Positions 28,979 to 37,927 of a stretch of 64,000 bases of DNA are shown here, piece after piece. Below the pieces are notes generated by a model that did not search any database, was not told the DNA's origin, and was given only the letters and a program-made list of their open reading frames with translations. Position 1 is the first letter of the stretch. Each line of letters starts with the position of its first letter. Source of the DNA: Agrobacterium tumefaciens str. B6 (GTDB lineage Bacteria; Pseudomonadota; Alphaproteobacteria; Rhizobiales; Rhizobiaceae); assembly GCF_001541315.1 (NCBI RefSeq), contig NZ_LMVK01000004.1:82479-146478 (forward strand), read 5' to 3'. The position numbers and the translations under genes were made by a program.

Positions 28979-29806
28979 CTATAAAGCGACGATTTCCCGT
29001 CGCAGCATCTTCCAGCTTTCCTTGTCGGGAGCGGACAGGATGCCACCCTCCGTTTGTCCCGGCCGATAGGGCGTATTGTCGAAACGGGCCGTATAACCAC
29101 CCGCCTCCTGATGAACAAGCACGCCGGCGAGATGATCCCACGGCATCAGCTTCTCATGGCCGATGAAATGCAGCTTGCCGGCCGAGGCGAGCCAGTATTC
29201 ATGTGCCGAGCAATTGATTGAAAGCGCCATCTTTATCTTCGCCATATTGGCGGCGATCACCGGACGGCGATCCTGATGGCTGTGGCCCCAGGAGAAAATG
29301 CCGACCATTTCGGACAATGGCACGGGATCGGCGACCTTGAGCTTCGCCTGCGAACCGTTCCTGCGGTTGAGAAACGCGCCCTCGCCTTTCAGGGCGACGA
29401 TGGTGTCACCCATGACAGGATCATGAATGAAACCCGCCACCGTCTCGCCCTTGACTGTAACCGCAAGCAGCGTGCCGAAAGCGGGAAAACCGGAAGCATA
29501 ATTGAAAGTGCCGTCGATGGGATCGATCACGAAAGCAAGCGGCGCATCGGCAAGCGCCGGAATGACGGATTGGTCCGCCTCATAGGTCTCTTCGCCGACT
29601 ATATGGGCCTTCGGGAACCGCTGCAGCAGAGCGGCTGTTATTGCTTTTTCAGCGAGAACATCCGCCTCGGTAACGAGATCGACGGCGGAGGTTTTTTCCG
29701 AGATAGCGCCGGCGCTCAGGTTTCGGAAGCGGGGAAGAATTTCGTTCGCGCCGGCAGCGGCAACGGTGGAAATGAGAAAGTCGATATCTTTATCGGAAAG
29801 GGTCAT
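28979..29806 (-). CDS. inositol monophosphatase family protein (copy 2)
   Basis: 275 residues from the ATG at 29806; the frame extends upstream but overlaps ttcA. It has GEE, DPIDGTFNY and PWDHLAG, so it should be active. It lies 30 bp upstream of the paralogous copy and 16 bp downstream of ttcA. The two copies differ in the residues around the substrate pocket, suggesting different substrates; this is inferred. Confidence 0.9.
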   Translation of the reverse strand: MTLSDKDIDFLISTVAAAGANEILPRFRNLSAGAISEKTSAVDLVTEADVLAEKAITAALLQRFPKAHIVGEETYEADQSVIPALADAPLAFVIDPIDGTFNYASGFPAFGTLLAVTVKGETVAGFIHDPVMGDTIVALKGEGAFLNRRNGSQAKLKVADPVPLSEMVGIFSWGHSHQDRRPVIAANMAKIKMALSINCSAHEYWLASAGKLHFIGHEKLMPWDHLAGVLVHQEAGGYTARFDNTPYRPGQTEGGILSAPDKESWKMLRREIVAL

Positions 29807-29822
29807 CGGGCGGGGCACTTCT

Positions 29823-30749
29823 TCATAAGGGCGAGTTGGCCTCCCTACGCTCTTCAGGTGACGCCCCGGTGACAGAAAGCGCCGAGAAATCAAAAAGCTT
29901 CGGATCGAGCAGATGCGACGGATTGACGTGGGCAAGCGCCCGCAGCATCACGTCCTTGCGGCCGGGCATACGCCTTTCGATGTCTGCCAGCATCTCCTTC
30001 ATGGCATTGCGCTGAAGCCCGTCCTGCGAACCGCAGAGGTCGCAGGGAATGATCGGGAATTCCATCGCCGCCGCGAATTTCGCCATATCATCTTCGGCGC
30101 AATAGGCGAGCGGGCGCAGCACCATCAGGTCACCCTCGTCATTCATCAGCTTTGCCGGCATGCCTGCAAGGCGACCACCATGGAAGAAGTTCATGAAGAA
30201 GGTTTCGAGAATATCCTCGCGGTGATGGCCGAGCAGCAATGCGTCGCAACCCTCTTCCCGCGCGATGCGGTAAAGATTGCCGCGCCGGAGCCGCGAACAG
30301 AGGGAACAATAAGTCCCGCCCGAGGGCACCTTCTCCTTCACCACCGAATAGGTGTCGCGATATTCGATGCGATGGGCAACGCCGATCTTCGCCAGATATT
30401 CCGGCAGCACATGCTTCGGGAAATTCGGCTGGCCCTGATCGAGATTGCAGGCGATCAGCTCTACCGGCAGCAGACCGCGCCATTTGAGATCAAGCAGCAG
30501 CGCCAGAAGACCATAGCTGTCCTTGCCGCCGGAAAGGCCGACAAGCCAACGCTTCTGGCCCTTCAGCATGCCGAAATCTTCAAAGGCCTGACGGACATTG
30601 CGCAGAAGCCGCTTGCGCAGCTTGTTGAACGAGACTGAGCGCGGTGCATTGTCGAACAGGGGATGCGAGCTGCCGTTTTCTTCGGACGGGTCCTGATCTG
30701 CCCCGACCCTGTCGGCGATGTCATCGATCTTGGTGAGAATGTTCATCAT
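29823..30749 (-). CDS. ttcA: tRNA 2-thiocytidine(32) synthetase TtcA
   Basis: Thiolates C32 in several tRNAs. 308 residues. PP-loop SGGKDS (73-78) activates the base with ATP; the [4Fe-4S]-binding cysteines are C148-x2-C151 (CSLC), with a further pair C236/C239 (CDLC). N-terminal extension is acidic. First gene in an operon with the two IMPase genes. Confidence 0.94.
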   Translation of the reverse strand: MMNILTKIDDIADRVGADQDPSEENGSSHPLFDNAPRSVSFNKLRKRLLRNVRQAFEDFGMLKGQKRWLVGLSGGKDSYGLLALLLDLKWRGLLPVELIACNLDQGQPNFPKHVLPEYLAKIGVAHRIEYRDTYSVVKEKVPSGGTYCSLCSRLRRGNLYRIAREEGCDALLLGHHREDILETFFMNFFHGGRLAGMPAKLMNDEGDLMVLRPLAYCAEDDMAKFAAAMEFPIIPCDLCGSQDGLQRNAMKEMLADIERRMPGRKDVMLRALAHVNPSHLLDPKLFDFSALSVTGASPEERREANSPL

Positions 30750-30810
30750 CAGCTCGCTCCGGCACGACTGCCGTTCTTAGTGCAGGCAATGCCCCCATCC
30801 GCCGGCAATA

Positions 30811-31740
30811 TCAAGCCCCGAATACGGACCAGCCGGTTTTCGTCGCCAGCATTTCCAGCGCCTGTGACCCGAGTGCCGAATTGCCGACCTTGTTGAGACC
30901 CGGCGACCAGACCGCAATCGACGCCTTGCCCGGCGCCACCGCCATGATGCCGCCGCCGACGCCGCTCTTGCCCGGCAGGCCGACATGATAGGCGAAATCG
31001 CCCGATCCGTCATAATGGCCGCAGGTCAGCATCAGCGCGTTGATGCGCCGCGCCCGCCGGTCCGAAACGACCGTGTGGCCGGTGAGCGGATTGCGGCCGC
31101 GATTGGCGAGAAATAGCCCGGCCCGCGAAAGCTGCGCGCAGGTCATGGACAGCGCGCATTGGTGAAAATAGACGCCCAGCGTATATTCGACGGGATGGTG
31201 CAGATTGCCGAAGGAGCGCATGAAATTGGCGAGCGCGAAATTGCGAAAACCCGTCGCCTGCTCGGATTTCGCCACCGTGTCGTCGATGCTGATCGTGTCA
31301 TCGTCAGCGAGATAACGCACGAAACGCAGAAGCTCGCCGATTGCCTCACGCGGCTGGTGGCCGGAAAGAACGATATCCGTCACCACGATGGCACCGGCAT
31401 TGACGAAGGGATTGCGCGGAATGCCGTGCTCGTGCTCCAGCTGGACGATGGAGTTGAAGGACGACCCCGACGGTTCGCGCCCTACCCGATTCCACACCGT
31501 TTCCCCCGCCTTGCCGAGCGCCAGCGTCAGCATGAAGACCTTGGAGATGCTCTGGATCGAAAACGGCGTGAGCGCATTGCCGGCCGTATAGGTGGTTCCG
31601 TCGACGGTGGTGATGGCGATGCCGAACTGGTTGGGATCGACCTTGGCAAGTTCGGGAATGTAATCCGCGACCTTCCCCTCACCCAGCCTGGGCACCATGC
31701 TGTCGTAAATGGAATCGACGATCGCCTGAATGTCCTGCAT
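30811..31740 (-). CDS. glsA: glutaminase
   Basis: Hydrolyses glutamine to glutamate and ammonia. 309 residues, serine-dependent beta-lactamase-like family. Catalytic SISK (S64, K67), and the NPFVNAGAI and [19 protein letters not shown] segments (family signatures) are present. It lies between rpsD and ttcA on the same strand but behind the rpsD terminator, so it is probably transcribed separately. Confidence 0.95.
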   Translation of the reverse strand: MQDIQAIVDSIYDSMVPRLGEGKVADYIPELAKVDPNQFGIAITTVDGTTYTAGNALTPFSIQSISKVFMLTLALGKAGETVWNRVGREPSGSSFNSIVQLEHEHGIPRNPFVNAGAIVVTDIVLSGHQPREAIGELLRFVRYLADDDTISIDDTVAKSEQATGFRNFALANFMRSFGNLHHPVEYTLGVYFHQCALSMTCAQLSRAGLFLANRGRNPLTGHTVVSDRRARRINALMLTCGHYDGSGDFAYHVGLPGKSGVGGGIMAVAPGKASIAVWSPGLNKVGNSALGSQALEMLATKTGWSVFGA

Positions 31741-31761
31741 GCAAAGCCTTCCCCAGCAAAC

Positions 31762-31788
31762 AAAAAAGCCGCCCCGAGGGGCGGCTTT
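31762..31788 (-). terminator. terminator of rpsD
   Basis: Eleven-bp stem (31765-31775 with 31778-31788) with a minimal loop and a T-run on the minus strand. Confidence 0.88.
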
Positions 31789-31809
31789 CTCAATACTGAA
31801 ACGCGCCGA

Positions 31810-32427
31810 TTAACGCGAGTAGAATTCGACGACCAGATGCGGTTCCATGACGACCGGGTACGGAACGTCAGACAGAGCCGGGATGCGAGCATAGGTCGCA
31901 ACCATCTTGTTGTGATCGACTTCGATGTAATCAGGAACGTCGCGTTCTGCGAGCTGAACGGCTTCGAGAACGGTCACCAGCTGCTTGGACTTCTGACGAA
32001 CTTCGATAACGTCGCCCGGCTTGCAACGGTAAGAACCGATGTTGACGCGAACGCCGTTAACCGTGACGTGGCCATGGTTGATGAACTGACGCGATGCGAA
32101 AACGGTCGGAACGAACTTGGCGCGGTAGACGATGGCGTCCAGACGCGACTCGAGCAGGCCGATCAGGTTCTCGGAGGTATCGCCCTTGCGACGGTTTGCT
32201 TCGTCGTAGGTGGCGCGGAACTGCTTTTCGCGCAGTTCGCCGTAGTAGCCCTTGAGCTTCTGCTTGGCGCGCAGCTGCGTGCCGAAGTCGCTCATCTTGC
32301 CCTTGCGGCGCTGGCCGTGCTGGCCCGGGCCGTATTCGCGGCGGTTTACCGGGGACTTCGGACGGCCCCAGATGTTTTCGCCCATGCGGCGGTCAATTTT
32401 GTACTTAGCCGATTCGCGCTTGCTCAT
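31810..32427 (-). CDS. rpsD: 30S ribosomal protein S4
   Basis: 205 residues. Primary 16S rRNA-binding protein of the small subunit, with an S4 domain (about 93-155, [12 protein letters not shown]) and the standard N-terminal [18 protein letters not shown] block. It is a single-gene unit here, away from the S13-S11-alpha operon, as in other Rhizobiales. A strong promoter and long leader lie upstream and a terminator follows. Confidence 0.98.
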   Translation of the reverse strand: MSKRESAKYKIDRRMGENIWGRPKSPVNRREYGPGQHGQRRKGKMSDFGTQLRAKQKLKGYYGELREKQFRATYDEANRRKGDTSENLIGLLESRLDAIVYRAKFVPTVFASRQFINHGHVTVNGVRVNIGSYRCKPGDVIEVRQKSKQLVTVLEAVQLAERDVPDYIEVDHNKMVATYARIPALSDVPYPVVMEPHLVVEFYSR

Positions 32428-32496
32428 CGTATTTCCTTCTCAAAAGGTTATGCCGGCCTGTTGCCAAACCGGTTTAAGGAAACACGCCCTCCTCTG

Positions 32497-32527
32497 AAGC
32501 CCGTTTCAGGGCCTCTGACAGGCTTCT
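32497..32527 (-). promoter_or_regulatory. hairpin in the rpsD leader
   Basis: In the roughly 210-nt leader, GAAGCCTG and CGGGCTTC (minus strand) pair over 7 of 8 positions, with the purine-rich stretch downstream. S4 represses its own translation in enteric bacteria via a leader structure; whether this hairpin serves that role is a guess. Confidence 0.3.
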
Positions 32528-32645
32528 CACATGCAAATGGAGAAACCACGGGACATGTCGGTGATATTGACCGCCGAACGTCAGTTATTAAACTGCAGGG
32601 CAGTCAACAAAACACACCGGACATCACTGCCCGGCGTTGAGGCGG

Positions 32646-32674
32646 CTTCTAAACACGTTTTACAAATTTGTCAA
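32646..32674 (-). promoter_or_regulatory. promoter of rpsD
   Basis: Perfect TTGACA (32669-32674, minus), 17-bp spacer, TAGAAG (32646-32651). Start near 32639. Confidence 0.65.
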
Positions 32675-32707
32675 ACAAAGCCCGCCGCTTTTTTCTCGAA
32701 CCGGCCC

Positions 32708-32735
32708 TTGAAAAGCCTGAAGGCTCTCCTATCTC
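32708..32735 (+). promoter_or_regulatory. promoter of the terC transcript
   Basis: TTGAAA (32708-32713), 16-bp spacer, TATCTC (32730-32735). It would start transcription near 32742, eight bases before the structured leader. Confidence 0.45.
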
Positions 32736-32741
32736 TCCATC

Positions 32742-32878
32742 GTGATCAGAACTCGGGCCCCTCTGGCGTGTTACCGGACAACACGTGATGTCGAGTTTCT
32801 TTAGGTTGGGGCCCACGCATATTCTTCACGCACGTTCCCCATCCGCAAAGCCAACCTCGTCCGGCTAAAGGTTGACTG
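32742..32878 (+). ncRNA. structured cis-regulatory leader RNA of terC (riboswitch candidate)
   Basis: The 137 bases before terC hold nested pairings: 32750-32755 with 32792-32797, enclosing 32767-32772 with 32780-32785; GGGCCCC (32755-32761) with GGGGCCC (32808-32814), a possible pseudoknot; AGGTTGG (32803-32809) with CCAACCT (32851-32857). The same CAACCT (32852-32857) can pair with AGGTTG (32869-32874), which holds the AAAGG ribosome site 7 bases before the ATG. The last two pairings exclude each other, giving an on/off switch. A terC RNA motif has been proposed by comparative genomics upstream of proteobacterial terC genes; I believe this is an example. Its ligand is unknown to me. Confidence 0.65.
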
Positions 32879-33862
32879 ATGGAGTTCCTCCTCAACGATT
32901 TTCTCGGTACCCCCACATGGATGTGGGCGGTCTTCATTTCTCTCGTCCTTGGCCTCCTGGCGCTCGATCTTGGCGTATTGCACAAGAACTCCAAGGAAAT
33001 CGGCATCCGTGAAAGCCTGCTGATGTCAGGCTTCTATATCGCCATCGGTTTGGCCTTTGGCGGCTGGATCTGGTACCAGTCCGGCCAGCAGTCGGCGATG
33101 GAATATGTCACCGGCTTCGTGGTCGAAAAAAGCCTGGCGATGGACAATATCTTCATCATCGCCATGATCTTCTCCTATTTCGCCATTCCCCGCCAATATC
33201 AGCACCGCGTGCTGCTCTGGGGCATCCTCGGCGTCATCATCCTGCGCGGTATCATGATTGCCGGCGGCGCGGCCATTGTCGAAAACTTCCACTGGGTGCT
33301 TTATCTCTTTGCGGCCTTCCTCGTCTTCACCGGCCTCAAAATGCTGTTCTCGTCCGACCATGACGAGGCCGATATCGGCAATAACCGCATCCTGAAATTC
33401 CTGCGCAGCCGCCTTCCGGTAACGGAAAAGCTGCATGGCGAAAAATTCTTCGTCAAGGAGACGGATGCGACCACCGGCAAGCTGAAGACCTTCGTGACGC
33501 CGCTCTTCCTGGCGCTCATCATGGTCGAAATCGCCGACCTTATCTTCGCGGTCGATTCGATCCCGGCGATCTTCGCGATCACCACCGATCCGTTTATCGT
33601 CTATACCTCGAACATCTTCGCGATCCTCGGCCTGCGCGCCCTTTACTTCGCGCTTGCCGCCCTGATCCACCGATTTGCCTATCTGAAATATGCGCTGGCT
33701 GCGGTTCTGGTTTTCGTTGGTTCCAAGATTTTCGTCGCCGACATGCTCGGCATCGCCAAGATCCCGCCCGCCGTCTCGCTCGGCGTCACCGTCGCCATCC
33801 TCGCAACCGGCATCATCGGTTCGCTGATCGCGACCCGCAAGGAAGCAAAGGCCGTAGAATAA
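32879..33862 (+). CDS. TerC-family integral membrane protein
   Basis: 327 residues with about nine hydrophobic helices. The family motifs EKSLAMDNIF and EIADLIFAVDSIPAI, each with an acidic pair inside the membrane, mark TerC/Alx proteins. Characterised relatives export manganese or metallate membrane-bound secreted enzymes; some were first linked to tellurite resistance. Expression is probably controlled by the structured leader directly upstream. Not next to any ter-gene cluster, so a metal-homeostasis role is more likely than tellurite resistance. Confidence 0.92.
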   Translation: MEFLLNDFLGTPTWMWAVFISLVLGLLALDLGVLHKNSKEIGIRESLLMSGFYIAIGLAFGGWIWYQSGQQSAMEYVTGFVVEKSLAMDNIFIIAMIFSYFAIPRQYQHRVLLWGILGVIILRGIMIAGGAAIVENFHWVLYLFAAFLVFTGLKMLFSSDHDEADIGNNRILKFLRSRLPVTEKLHGEKFFVKETDATTGKLKTFVTPLFLALIMVEIADLIFAVDSIPAIFAITTDPFIVYTSNIFAILGLRALYFALAALIHRFAYLKYALAAVLVFVGSKIFVADMLGIAKIPPAVSLGVTVAILATGIIGSLIATRKEAKAVE

Positions 33863-33901
33863 GGCCTTCAACGGCAAGCGGCAGGGAAACCTGCCGCAAC
33901 C

Positions 33902-35446
33902 TCACTCCGCCGCAAGCCTCGCATCATCCTCCGCCGCATCCGCATCGCCGGGTGCGGTTTTTGCATCGAGATCAGGGAAAGCCACGATGCGCTTGCCGGA
34001 GAAATCGGCATGTACCACCACAAGCTCCTTCTCCTCGAAATAACCGAGAAGACGGCGCGCGCGGCGGGCGGAATGGGTGCCATAGGCGCGGGCGATACGG
34101 GCGTCGGACGGGCAAGGCTCCTCCCCCAGCGCCGCCTTGACCAACAGCAGGAAAACCCCCTGCAGATCGTCGGAAACCGACATCGACAACTCCAGCGCCT
34201 TCTGCCAGCCTTCGCTTGCCGCCATCGTCGCATCCACGCCTGAGCGTGCAATCGCCACCTGCCGGCGGAAATCCGCCAGCGTCATCGGCGTGCCGGGAAT
34301 GCGGCGCATGCGGGCGCGCACCAGAAAATCCTGATAAAGCACGGCGTCGGTGCGATAGGCCGATTGCGGATCGTCGAGAATTTCGACCAGCACAGCGGCG
34401 ATCTTCTCCTCTCGCTCCTCCGGCGTCAGCTCCGGCTGACCTGCACGCGGCGATGGCTCCGGCGAAGGACCGACGGCGGCGGGCGTTGAACGGGAGAGCT
34501 CGGCGAGAATATCGGTCGTCGGACGTGGTGCTGGCGGCGTACGGCGCACGACAGCGCGCGTGAACTCTTCCGGATCAGGCGTGAAGATCAGGTCTTCCAC
34601 ATCCTGGGGCGCATCCGGCAGCGGCATCAGCTTCGGCGAGGACGAGCGCGCCGAGGTTTCCACGGCACCGATAACGATCGGCAGCGGGCGGCGCGATAGC
34701 GCAGGCCCAAGCGCCACGAAATTGCCGCGCTGCAGATCGCGGAACATTTCCGCCTGTCGCCGGTCCATGCCGAGCAGGTCGGCGGCGCGCGCCATGTCGA
34801 TATCGAGGAAGGTGCGGCCCATCAGGAAGTTCGAGGCTTCCGCCGCCACGTTCTTGGCGAGCTTGGCAAGCCGCTGCGTGGCGATGACGCCGGCAAGCCC
34901 GCGTTTACGGCCGCGGCACATCAGATTGGTCATCGCGCCGAGCGACGCCTTGCGCGCATCCTCGGTCACCTCACCGCCGACGGAGGGTGCAAACATCTGC
35001 GCCTCATCCACCACGACCAGCACCGGATACCAATATTCGCGATCCGCATCGAACATGCCGTTGAGGAAAGCGGCTGCGGCACGCATCTGCTGCTCGATAT
35101 CAAGGCCTTCGAGCGTCAGCACGCAGGAGACGCGGTGCTGGCGAATGCGGTTGGCGATGCCCGCAAGCTCGGCTTCCGTGCGCTCGCCATCCACCACCAC
35201 GTGTCCGAATTTATCGGAAAGCGTGACGAAATCGCCCTCGGGATCGATGATGACCTGCTGCACCCATTGCGCCGATTGCTCCAGCAGCCGGCGCAGGAGA
35301 TGCGACTTGCCGGAACCGGAATTGCCCTGCACCAGCAAACGTGTCGCAAGCAATTCTTCAATATCGAGCTTGGCCTGTTGCCCGCCCGATAGGGTTCCCA
35401 TGTCGATGCCGACCTGCAATGTTCCATTCCTCGTGCTGCATGTCAT
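33902..35446 (-). CDS. HerA-like ATPase (DUF87)
   Basis: 514 residues. Walker A GNSGSGKS (41-48), Walker B VVVDEAQ (D147, E148), and a GRKRGLAGVIATQR segment giving the sensor/arginine features of the HerA-FtsK superfamily. The C-terminal third is a Pro-rich linker and a small helical region, different from archaeal HerA. No NurA nuclease gene or phage-defence partner lies next to it, so it is probably a housekeeping or orphan member. Function unknown. Confidence 0.8.
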   Translation of the reverse strand: MTCSTRNGTLQVGIDMGTLSGGQQAKLDIEELLATRLLVQGNSGSGKSHLLRRLLEQSAQWVQQVIIDPEGDFVTLSDKFGHVVVDGERTEAELAGIANRIRQHRVSCVLTLEGLDIEQQMRAAAAFLNGMFDADREYWYPVLVVVDEAQMFAPSVGGEVTEDARKASLGAMTNLMCRGRKRGLAGVIATQRLAKLAKNVAAEASNFLMGRTFLDIDMARAADLLGMDRRQAEMFRDLQRGNFVALGPALSRRPLPIVIGAVETSARSSSPKLMPLPDAPQDVEDLIFTPDPEEFTRAVVRRTPPAPRPTTDILAELSRSTPAAVGPSPEPSPRAGQPELTPEEREEKIAAVLVEILDDPQSAYRTDAVLYQDFLVRARMRRIPGTPMTLADFRRQVAIARSGVDATMAASEGWQKALELSMSVSDDLQGVFLLLVKAALGEEPCPSDARIARAYGTHSARRARRLLGYFEEKELVVVHADFSGKRIVAFPDLDAKTAPGDADAAEDDARLAAE

Positions 35447-35545
35447 CCGGCCGATTCCCTTGGCGGCGGCCGAACATGCTCTTTACCAAAAAATCGCCTG
35501 TTGCGTCTGCCCCATGCCGATAATGCACAGGCAATTACGCCGCAT

Positions 35546-36433
35546 CTACGCGGCCCCGGACGAGACCCGCAAAAATGAAAGCCGCCTGCCGAACACATTC
35601 AGCATCAGGCCGATGATGACCAATGCGGCGCCGACCACTTCGAAGACGGTGATATGCTCCGCAAAAGCGAGATAGGCGCTGATGAAACCGACAATCGGCA
35701 CCAGCAGCGAAAACGGCGCTACCGTTCCGGCCGGATAACGCAGAAGCAGGTAACTCCAGATGCCCGCGCCGACAATGGTCGCTCCATAGGCCATGTAGAT
35801 CACCACGAAAGCCATCGTCGACGTCGCATTGAGCAGGCCTTCCGCGATCGCATCGGGTCCTTCCACCACCAGCGAAAGCAGGATCAACGGCAGAACGGGT
35901 ACAAGGCTCGTCCATGCAACGAAGGAAACCGCGTTCACCTGGCCGATACGGCGATTGACGATGTTGCCGCAGGCCCAGGCAATTGCCGAGCCGACCCCCA
36001 TCAGGAGCGGTATCAGCGCTGCGGCCGTCATGCGCTCCACGCCGATGACCGCCAGCCCGCCAAAAGCGATGATCGCGCCGAGGATCTGTGAAGGCAGCGG
36101 CCGCTCGCCGAGGAACACCACGGCAAGCGCCAGCGTGAAGAAGGCCTGCGACTGCATAACCAGCGAAGCAAGCCCCGCCGGCAGGCCGAGCTTGATGGCC
36201 GGATAAAGCAGGCCGAACTGCACGAAACCCATCGCCATGCCGTAAACGATCATATGCCGCCACGGCACATTGGGTTTTGGCAGGAAAAACACCAAAGGCA
36301 CCGCCGCAAAGAGATAACGCACCCCCGTCAGAAACAAAGGCGGCATATCAGCGACGCCCACCTTGATGACGACAAAGTTGAAGCCCCACAAAAACACGGT
36401 GATCAGGGCGAGAAGTATATGCGGCAGTGCCAT
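35546..36433 (-). CDS. EamA/DMT-family exporter
   Basis: 295 residues with ten predicted membrane helices in two EamA repeats (first about 5-135, second about 150-285). WGFNFVVIKVG near the start and PLPSQILGA between repeats are typical of the O-acetylserine/cysteine exporter branch. The ATG at 36433 gives the standard N-terminus; the longer frame enters the lysE gene. It lies 37 bp behind the LysE-type exporter gene and is probably co-transcribed. Confidence 0.87.
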   Translation of the reverse strand: MALPHILLALITVFLWGFNFVVIKVGVADMPPLFLTGVRYLFAAVPLVFFLPKPNVPWRHMIVYGMAMGFVQFGLLYPAIKLGLPAGLASLVMQSQAFFTLALAVVFLGERPLPSQILGAIIAFGGLAVIGVERMTAAALIPLLMGVGSAIAWACGNIVNRRIGQVNAVSFVAWTSLVPVLPLILLSLVVEGPDAIAEGLLNATSTMAFVVIYMAYGATIVGAGIWSYLLLRYPAGTVAPFSLLVPIVGFISAYLAFAEHITVFEVVGAALVIIGLMLNVFGRRLSFLRVSSGAA

Positions 36434-36470
36434 TTTGTTATGTCCGAATTTCAGGTGATCGAGACGCGCT

Positions 36471-37109
36471 TTACGCCGAAACCGCCCGCTTCCAGCCAAA
36501 GGTGATAAGACCGGCGCCGATCAGGAGACCGCCGCCCGTGCGGTTGACGATGCGCTGGACCTTCGGCTTGCGGATCGTATTGCGGGCGGCACTTGCCAGC
36601 AGTCCATAAAGCGCCGCATTGCAGGTGGCAAGCACCAGGAATGTCGCTTCGAAAATCAGCACCTGCGGCCAGAAGGGCAGCGTCGGCACCAGAAACTGCG
36701 GCAGGAAGGCCACGAAAAACACGATGCTCTTGGGGTTCAGCGCCGTGACGATATAGGCATGCAGGAAGATTTTGAGCGGCCTTTCACGGCCCGTCACGCC
36801 TGTCCCCTCGGCACCTTCTCCGCCAACCGGCGAACGCCACAGCTTGATGCCGAGATAGATGAGGTAAGCCGCACCGATCCATTTCAGACCAGTGAAAAGC
36901 GCCGCCGATGTTGCAAGCAGCGCCCCGAGCCCCAGCATCGAGGCCGTCATGGCGGTGAAATCCCCAAGCGCCACGCCCGTTACCGTCGCGGTGCTCGCCT
37001 TGCGGCCGTGGCCGAGTGCGTAAGAAATTACCAGCAGGATCGTCGGTCCCGGAATGGCAAGCATGATGGCGGATGCGGCCACGAAGGCCAGCCAGTTCTC
37101 CAGTGGCAT
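36471..37109 (-). CDS. LysE/RhtB-family amino-acid exporter
   Basis: 212 residues, six hydrophobic helices. The N-terminal PGPTILLVISYALGHGRKA with the conserved PGP and the central LNPKSIVFFVAFLPQF segment identify the LysE/RhtB family, which exports amino acids or homoserine lactones. AGGAG precedes the ATG. It heads a two-gene unit with the EamA exporter. Confidence 0.92.
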   Translation of the reverse strand: MPLENWLAFVAASAIMLAIPGPTILLVISYALGHGRKASTATVTGVALGDFTAMTASMLGLGALLATSAALFTGLKWIGAAYLIYLGIKLWRSPVGGEGAEGTGVTGRERPLKIFLHAYIVTALNPKSIVFFVAFLPQFLVPTLPFWPQVLIFEATFLVLATCNAALYGLLASAARNTIRKPKVQRIVNRTGGGLLIGAGLITFGWKRAVSA

Positions 37110-37295
37110 AATGAGTCTCCTTTATCCCGAGTCTTGAGCAAGCCACGGAAAATGTTTCGCTTCAAGCCGGATTTTACAAACCGTGCAGCTCTCTCGTAAC
37201 AACCCGAAAAACGTCCGTGGAGGATTTTCTCCGCCGTCGGCGGTCAAAGTTCGATACGGCCCCTCCCGCATGTCTGCGCGGGAGAGGCCATCACA

Positions 37296-37535
37296 TCAAA
37301 ACCGGGGCGCCCAGTGAGGAACCTCCCAATCCCGCCGTCGCTTTACGCGCGAGGGGTCAAGGCCGATATCGACCAGAAGGCGCTCAGGCAGATCGGCAGG
37401 ATCAGTCGGCGGCGCACGCGGCACCAGCGCGGCTGTGAGAACCGCTTGGAGAGTTTTCCAGACGCCGAATGTGACGAACAAGCGATCGACCGCATCCGGC
37501 AGCGCATATGCTACCAATGGTTGATTTTTCTGCAT
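37296..37535 (-). CDS. hypothetical small protein, DUF1127-like
   Basis: 79 residues from ATG 37535. The C-terminal part (DLPERLLVDIGLDPSRV) resembles the end of DUF1127 proteins, while the N-terminal aromatic/basic helix is less typical. No strong ribosome site (GGATGG). It could be a diverged DUF1127 member; a longer start at 37619 adds sequence with no signals. Moderately likely to be real. Confidence 0.5.
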   Translation of the reverse strand: MQKNQPLVAYALPDAVDRLFVTFGVWKTLQAVLTAALVPRAPPTDPADLPERLLVDIGLDPSRVKRRRDWEVPHWAPRF

Positions 37536-37692
37536 GGGAAATCCATCCCGGCGCGGCAAAGCGGCCAGGTCCTTTATCGATGGAAAACGACATGCCGAAA
37601 CGGCGGGCGCAGCAGTCATGCCACGCGGACGCGCAAGTCACATGTCGGACGAAGTGAAAATGCCTAACGGCAGGGAAATCAGGCTTTAAGCC

Positions 37693-37788
37693 TTATCGGA
37701 GGGAGATGCCTCGCATCACATAACCACCGAAGACCATGCCGGAAAAGCCAGACATGCCGTTAAGGCGCATATTCATGTCATTGGTCAT
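37693..37788 (-). CDS. candidate 31-residue small protein
   Basis: Tiny frame encoding a Met- and Gly-rich, weakly hydrophobic peptide ending in RGISLR. GGAGG lies six bases before its ATG, and a promoter is found at the right distance, giving a 31-nt leader. These signals are better than those of many annotated genes here. Conservation in related genomes has not been checked. Its function is unknown. Confidence 0.45.
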   Translation of the reverse strand: MTNDMNMRLNGMSGFSGMVFGGYVMRGISLR

Positions 37789-37825
37789 TCCACGCCTCCA
37801 TTCATAGCGGTTACAGACGAGAAAC

Positions 37826-37853
37826 ATCTTACATAAGAAATCCGGCGCGACAA
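37826..37853 (-). promoter_or_regulatory. promoter of the 31-codon ORF
   Basis: TTGTCG (37848-37853, minus), 16-bp spacer, TAAGAT (37826-37831). Confidence 0.45.
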
Positions 37854-37927
37854 GAGGCCGCAATCTCGAATTGCAAAAGACGGGCAAAACAGATGCAAAA
37901 ATACAACAGGCGGCTGGGCAGCGAAAC

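Noticed and set aside
31159..32640. 493-residue plus-strand frame opposite glsA and rpsD
   Set aside because: Crosses two well identified genes and their terminator.
32742..32878. yybP-ykoY manganese riboswitch before terC
   Set aside because: The conserved core of that family was not found; the leader looks like a different element.
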